A stretch of DNA of 45,660 nucleotides from Acidobacteriota bacterium. GTDB lineage: Bacteria > Acidobacteriota > Terriglobia > Bryobacterales > Bryobacteraceae. Both the position numbers and the translations under genes were made by a program. Shown piece after piece: positions 41,905 through 45,660 of this stretch. Position 1 is the first letter of the stretch. Each line of letters opens with the position of its first letter. The notes below the pieces were generated by a model, which saw only the letters and a program-made list of their open reading frames with translations, had not been told where the DNA came from and did no database searches. Location of the stretch: positions 1 to 45,660 of the forward strand of contig CANIVU010000069.1 in NCBI GenBank assembly GCA_947470805.1. The letters run 5' to 3'.

Positions 41905-42849
41905 ATGAAACATGATGTGGTGCGGCGTTACAGCGGAAATCCGATTCTGACCAAGGCCGATATTCCGTACGCGGTGGAGACGGTTCACAACGCTGCGGTG
42001 GTGAAGTGCGCTGGTGAATACCTGATGGTGTTCCGGTCGCACTTGCGGACTGGGCGGTCCATCATTGGCCTGGCGCGGAGCAAGGACGGATTCCGGTTGG
42101 TGGCGGACCCGGCGCCGTTCCTGACGCCGGCGCGGGAAGGGCCGTTTGCGGCGTACGAGGAGTTCGGCGTGGAGGACCCGCGGGTGACCGAGATCGACGG
42201 CGTGTTCCTGATTACTTACAGCGCGTATTCGCGGAACGGCGTGCGGATTGGCCTGGCGCGGACGCGGGACTTTGTGGCGGTGGAGCGGGTGTCGTTGATC
42301 ACGGAGGCGGACTACAGGAACGTCGTTATTTTTCCGGAGAAGTTTGGCGGGTTGTATGCGCGGCTGGACCGGCCGCATTCGGAGATTGCGCCGTGGTCGA
42401 TTTGGATTTCGTACTCGCCGGATCTGCTGTTTTGGGGCGAGGCGAAGTTGATTATGCGGCCCGAGCCTTATCACTGGGACGAGATGAAAATTGGCCCGGG
42501 GGCGCCGCCCATCCGGACGCCGGAGGGGTGGCTTTCCATCTACCACGGCGTGTTTCAGACGATGGCGGGGGCGGTGTACCGGTTGGGCGTGGCGCTCCAC
42601 GATCTGGCCGATCCGGCGGTGATTCGCGGCGTCAGTGACTCTTGGATTTTGCAGCCGGAGGACCCGTGGGAGATTACCGGGTATGTTTCGAATGTCGTGT
42701 TCAGTTGCGGGGCCGTGGCGGAGGCGAATGGGACGGTGAAGATCTACTGGGGCGGCGCGGATTCGGTGATGTGCGTGGGCGAGGCCGATCTGGATGAGTT
42801 GACGGGGATGTGCCTGGAAGGCGGGCGGGCTAGCGGGGGAGCGTCATAA
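41905..42849 (+). CDS. GH130-family glycosidase/phosphorylase (short form)
   Basis: 314 residues from ATG 41905 (a GTG at 41902 is also possible). GH130 strands: 'YSGNPILTKADIPYAVETVHNAAVVKCAGEYLMVFRSH', 'FGVEDPRVTEIDGVFLITYSAYS', 'NVVIFPEKFGGLYARLDRPHSE', 'IGPGAPPIRTPEGWLSIYHGVF' and 'VSNVVFSCGAVAEANGTVKIYWGGAD'. The EDPR strand carries the catalytic aspartate; this short form fits mannoside phosphorylases. It is the last gene of the glycan operon and overlaps the convergent propeller gene by 20 bp. Confidence 0.92.
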   Translation: MKHDVVRRYSGNPILTKADIPYAVETVHNAAVVKCAGEYLMVFRSHLRTGRSIIGLARSKDGFRLVADPAPFLTPAREGPFAAYEEFGVEDPRVTEIDGVFLITYSAYSRNGVRIGLARTRDFVAVERVSLITEADYRNVVIFPEKFGGLYARLDRPHSEIAPWSIWISYSPDLLFWGEAKLIMRPEPYHWDEMKIGPGAPPIRTPEGWLSIYHGVFQTMAGAVYRLGVALHDLADPAVIRGVSDSWILQPEDPWEITGYVSNVVFSCGAVAEANGTVKIYWGGADSVMCVGEADLDELTGMCLEGGRASGGAS

Positions 42850-43840
42850 GTACGAGACCGTAGCCGACGCCGGCTTCATCGGCGGTGCGGGCGACTTGGA
42901 AGGCCATGTGGCGCGAGTCGGTGGAGATGACCGGGTTGGAGGCTTTCCAGCCTTCGTAATCGTTGAACTGGGTGAGGCGGGTGAAGTCGCGGCCGGTGCC
43001 ATCGAGCTTGAGCTTCCAGATATCGATTTCGTGGGAGCCGTGGTGGCCGCCGAGGGTTTCGACTTGCTTCGAAGACTCGACGAGGGTGTATTGGCCGTTG
43101 GGGAAGATGCCTTCGACTTCGTTGTAGATGGACGCTGACTGGGAGTGGTCGGTGGTTTGGCCGGTGGCGAGGTCGAGCGACATGACGGCGCCGAGGCCTT
43201 GGGGGCGGTAACAGGTGAAGGTGAGCTTGGTGTCGTTGTCGTAGAAATCCTGGGATTCGGCGACGCAGGCGGGGGACTTGCTTTCAAATACGGTCTTTTT
43301 GTTCGCGATTTTGAGAGCGCCCTGTTCATAGACCAGGTCGGCGACGACGATGCGGGAGTAGCCGGCGGGAAGATCGGGGAATTGGGCGGGCGTTTCGGAC
43401 CAGGACATTTTGAGTTGTTTCTTGGAAATGGCGGCGCCTTCGCTCATCTTCTGGCCGAGCTTGACGGGCTTGGAATTCGGGACGTTTGAGAGGAACCAGA
43501 GTTCATTGTCGCGGCGGCGGGAGGTGCGGATGTCGCTGAAGCGTTCGGCTCCGATGAGGATGTAGTTGCCATCGGAGAGATGCATGATGCGGAGGAAGGC
43601 GGCGCCGGGGACGCCGCAGGTGAGGCAGCGGATGGCGCGGGTTTTGAGGTCGATGACGAAGGCGTCGCCGAAGCTTTTGGCCATGAAGGCGATGCGGGCG
43701 TTATCGGGCGAGAAGTCGGCGCGTTCGCCGAAGTGGGTGAGGACCTGCATAGATTTTGGCAGGTGGTCGAGCGGGCTGCCGGACTTGCGTTGGGCGGCAG
43801 CGGTTAGGGCGATTAGGAGAGCGAGATAGAGGCGGGGCAT
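42830..43840 (-). CDS. Exported TolB/WD40-like beta-propeller protein
   Basis: 336 residues with a signal peptide (PRLYLALLIALTAAAQ). The mature part has repeated 'FSPDNARIAFMAKSFGDAFVIDLKTR', 'LSDGNYILIGAERF', 'DIWKLKLDGTGRDFTRLTQFNDYEGWKASNPVISTDSRHMAFQVA' units of the PD40/TolB type, giving about six blades. Paired cysteines (CLTC) could form a disulfide. The role is unknown. It converges on the glycan operon and overlaps its last gene by 20 bp. A TGATACCAT box 15 nt before the ATG is a possible extended -10. Confidence 0.82.
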   Translation of the reverse strand: MPRLYLALLIALTAAAQRKSGSPLDHLPKSMQVLTHFGERADFSPDNARIAFMAKSFGDAFVIDLKTRAIRCLTCGVPGAAFLRIMHLSDGNYILIGAERFSDIRTSRRRDNELWFLSNVPNSKPVKLGQKMSEGAAISKKQLKMSWSETPAQFPDLPAGYSRIVVADLVYEQGALKIANKKTVFESKSPACVAESQDFYDNDTKLTFTCYRPQGLGAVMSLDLATGQTTDHSQSASIYNEVEGIFPNGQYTLVESSKQVETLGGHHGSHEIDIWKLKLDGTGRDFTRLTQFNDYEGWKASNPVISTDSRHMAFQVARTADEAGVGYGLVLMTLPR

Positions 43841-43869
43841 GACTTGGCCGCCCCGATGGTATCAGCTGG

Positions 43870-45660
43870 TTAGCGGCGGAGGAAGGCCAGGGTGAGAGTG
43901 ACGAGCGTGCCGAGGGCGAAGAGGGCCAGGCCGAGGAAGACGCTGCGCGGGCGGAAGGCGAATTCGATTTCGTGGATGCCGGCGGGCGTGACGACGCCAC
44001 GGGTGACGCCGTAGGTTTCCCAGATGCGGGCGGGCTGGCGGTCGATGGTGGCTTGCCAGCCGGGGAAGGCCGAGTCGGCGAGGATGACCATGCCGGTGCA
44101 GCGCATGTTGGCGCGGAGGCGGACACGGTTGGCGGAGCGGGTGAGGATTTCGATTTCGTCGCCGGAGCAGTTTTCGAGCTTGGGCGCTTCGCCGAGGAGA
44201 ACGGTTTGTTGGTAGACGGGGAAGGCGGGGACGTTGAGCTTGGCGCGGAGGTCCGGGAAGGAACTGGCGGTAGTGGCTTCGTGGACGATCCAGGCGCGGG
44301 GGCGGGGCTCTGGATTGCGGAAGGCTTTGAGGCCGGATTCGGCTTCGAAGAGAGACGATTGTTCGGGGCGCGCGGGCTGTTTGGCGATGTAGTGGGTGAT
44401 GGCGAAGATGTTCTTCGACGTTTCGGTATGAAGCTCGGAGAGGTAGAGCGCTTCGGGGACGCCGGCGACGTAGCCGCCGAGGACTTCGAGGCCATGATAG
44501 TCGCCGAAGTTGAGGGGTAGTTCGTCGTCCTTCACGTCGAGGCGGATGGGGGAGCGGGCACTTTCAGCGCGGAGGAAGGTGGCTAGATCGCGGTTGTTTT
44601 CGAGGTATTTGGCAAAGCGGAATTGGTCTTCGCGATAGCGGGAGGAGTATGTGGCGGTGGAGACTCCGTGCATCTCCGAGAGGGCGGTGAGGATCCAGAC
44701 GGAGGCGAAGAGGGCGGGGCGGAGATTGGCGTACAGAGAGGCGGCGAGGGCGATGGCGAAGAGGCCGGAGAGGAGGAGGCGATCGTCGAGATCGTGGTTG
44801 GCAACGGCGAGGGCGGCGATGGCGATGCCAAGGGCGAGGAGGGCGTGGGCGACGGCGCGGGGGCGGCGGGTTTGCAGATCATCGAGGCCGTAGGCGGCCA
44901 GGAGGCAGAGGCCGAGATTGAACAGGTGAATGGCTCGGACGGGGATGCGGGCCTTGCCGAGGCCGGGGATGAGGGCGAAGAGAGCTCCGTGGATTGGGGT
45001 GGCGGCGCCGAGGGCGAAGATCAGTGCCGCGGCGGTGCCGAGGGTGATCCACTTTACTCGCGCGTTGGCGGTTGCGGTGGCGATGCCGAGGAGGGCGAGG
45101 GCGAAGATGGCCAGACCGAGATAGGGAGCGCAATCGGCATAGCGTTCGGCAGTGGGCAGGAATGTTTGGAGAATGCCGCGGGCGGGGAGGGAGTAGCCGG
45201 CGGCGATGTGGTAGGGGATGGGATCGTTCCAACCGACGGGCACGGTGACGCCGACCCAGCGGCGGGCGAGGCGGCCGAACTCAATGGTGGGGAGGAGTTG
45301 GGCGGAGGCGATGAGCGCGGTGATGGTAAGCGATAGCGCGGCTAGTGGAATGGTGCGCCGGTTTTGGGTTGCGCAGATGGCCCAGATGGCGGCGATGAAT
45401 AGCGAGACCAGGAGCGGGATTTCGTGGTGCCCGCAGAGCCAGGCGAGGCCGAGGAAGAAGCCGGAGAGTGCGGCGCTGGACCAGGGGCGTTGCCCTTGCA
45501 CGGCGCGGGAAAGGAACAGGATGATGATGGGGGTGAAGATGGCGCCGGCGGCGACGTCGAGCCAGGCGACGGTGCCGAGGAAGCCGCCGCAGGCGAAGCC
45601 GAGCGCGGCGAGGATGGAGGCGGCATAGCCGCGGTCCCAGTGGCGGCAGAGGGCGTAGCA
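43870..45660 (-). CDS. YfhO-like integral membrane protein (N-terminal part outside window)
   Basis: The frame stays open to the end of the window, so the start lies beyond 45660; 596 residues are visible. Ten or more membrane helices alternate with loops: 'GFACGGFLGTVAWLDVAAGAIFTPI', 'GFFLGLAWLCGHHEIPLLV', 'LLPTIEFGRLARR', 'AAGYSLPARGILQTFLPT', 'PYLGLAIFALALLGI'. A soluble part contains 'PRAWIVHEA', and the end 'ILADSAFPGWQATIDRQPARIWETYGVTRGVVTPAGIHEIEFAFRP' is typical of YfhO (GT-C fold). In Gram-positives YfhO glycosylates wall polymers; here the acceptor is unknown. A GTG at 45501 is an internal codon, not the start. Confidence 0.88.
   Translation of the reverse strand, partial: CYALCRHWDRGYAASILAALGFACGGFLGTVAWLDVAAGAIFTPIIILFLSRAVQGQRPWSSAALSGFFLGLAWLCGHHEIPLLVSLFIAAIWAICATQNRRTIPLAALSLTITALIASAQLLPTIEFGRLARRWVGVTVPVGWNDPIPYHIAAGYSLPARGILQTFLPTAERYADCAPYLGLAIFALALLGIATATANARVKWITLGTAAALIFALGAATPIHGALFALIPGLGKARIPVRAIHLFNLGLCLLAAYGLDDLQTRRPRAVAHALLALGIAIAALAVANHDLDDRLLLSGLFAIALAASLYANLRPALFASVWILTALSEMHGVSTATYSSRYREDQFRFAKYLENNRDLATFLRAESARSPIRLDVKDDELPLNFGDYHGLEVLGGYVAGVPEALYLSELHTETSKNIFAITHYIAKQPARPEQSSLFEAESGLKAFRNPEPRPRAWIVHEATTASSFPDLRAKLNVPAFPVYQQTVLLGEAPKLENCSGDEIEILTRSANRVRLRANMRCTGMVILADSAFPGWQATIDRQPARIWETYGVTRGVVTPAGIHEIEFAFRPRSVFLGLALFALGTLVTLTLAFLRR

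Overview
The window (45.66 kb, GC-rich, no gap over about 300 bp without a gene) looks like a chromosomal segment of a Gram-negative acidobacterium, most likely of the Bryobacterales/Solibacter type. This is an inference from gene content: an acidobacterial VWFA-type protein, a DUF1592/DUF1552/ankyrin cluster with CxxCH haem motifs, a PEP-CTERM protein, a PAS-sigma54 regulator, and Ser/Thr kinase-TPR fusions. No phage, plasmid, transposase or CRISPR array was seen.

Layout. (1) 1-18205 is mostly housekeeping and signalling: a partial Ser/Thr kinase with TPRs, a CCA-adding enzyme, an APC permease, a SAM methyltransferase that sits between two copies of the permease 3' end (probable insertion), an RsbQ-like hydrolase overlapping a PAS hybrid histidine kinase, a zinc-ribbon protein, a split chromate transporter, an HlyD-type adaptor, class I fumarase, tRNA-Phe, a secreted protein, and a sugar isomerase with ribulokinase. 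(2) 18344-24271 is a secreted three-gene set (di-haem DUF1592 protein, Tat-exported DUF1552 protein, ankyrin protein) plus an orphan exported protein. (3) 24335-32787 is an envelope/stress region: OmpA-type coiled-coil protein, SYLF protein, Gsp17M-like protein, membrane protein, PEP-CTERM protein, CsbD, a three-PAS sigma54 activator, a Thivi_2564-type membrane protein and an exported protein with an LPATAS sorting-like tail. (4) 32856-42849 is a dense co-directional run: malic enzyme, Cys-rich mini-protein, VWA protein, class D-type sortase, GT4 fusion, GH130, transglutaminase-like protein, GT4, GH130. (5) 42830-45660 holds a beta-propeller protein and a partial YfhO-like membrane protein on the minus strand.

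The most interesting reading is that regions 3 and 4 may form one system. Seven sites with -24/-12 geometry (TGG-N9-TGCA/T, GG to GC exactly 12 bp) precede the stress/envelope genes and the sigma54 activator gene itself. Four related 16-bp palindromes (TGACS-N6-GGTCR) lie in the same three regulatory regions, mostly 75-100 bp upstream of the predicted starts. This suggests a local sigma54 regulon in which stress proteins of the kind controlled by sigma B in Bacillus are driven by a PAS-type activator. Downstream, a sortase in a Gram-negative context lies 3 kb from a protein with an LPATAS-TM-basic tail, and its gene overlaps those of a glycan-building/remodelling operon (two GT4, two GH130, one transglutaminase-like). 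All of this is read by eye from sequence; no database search was run.
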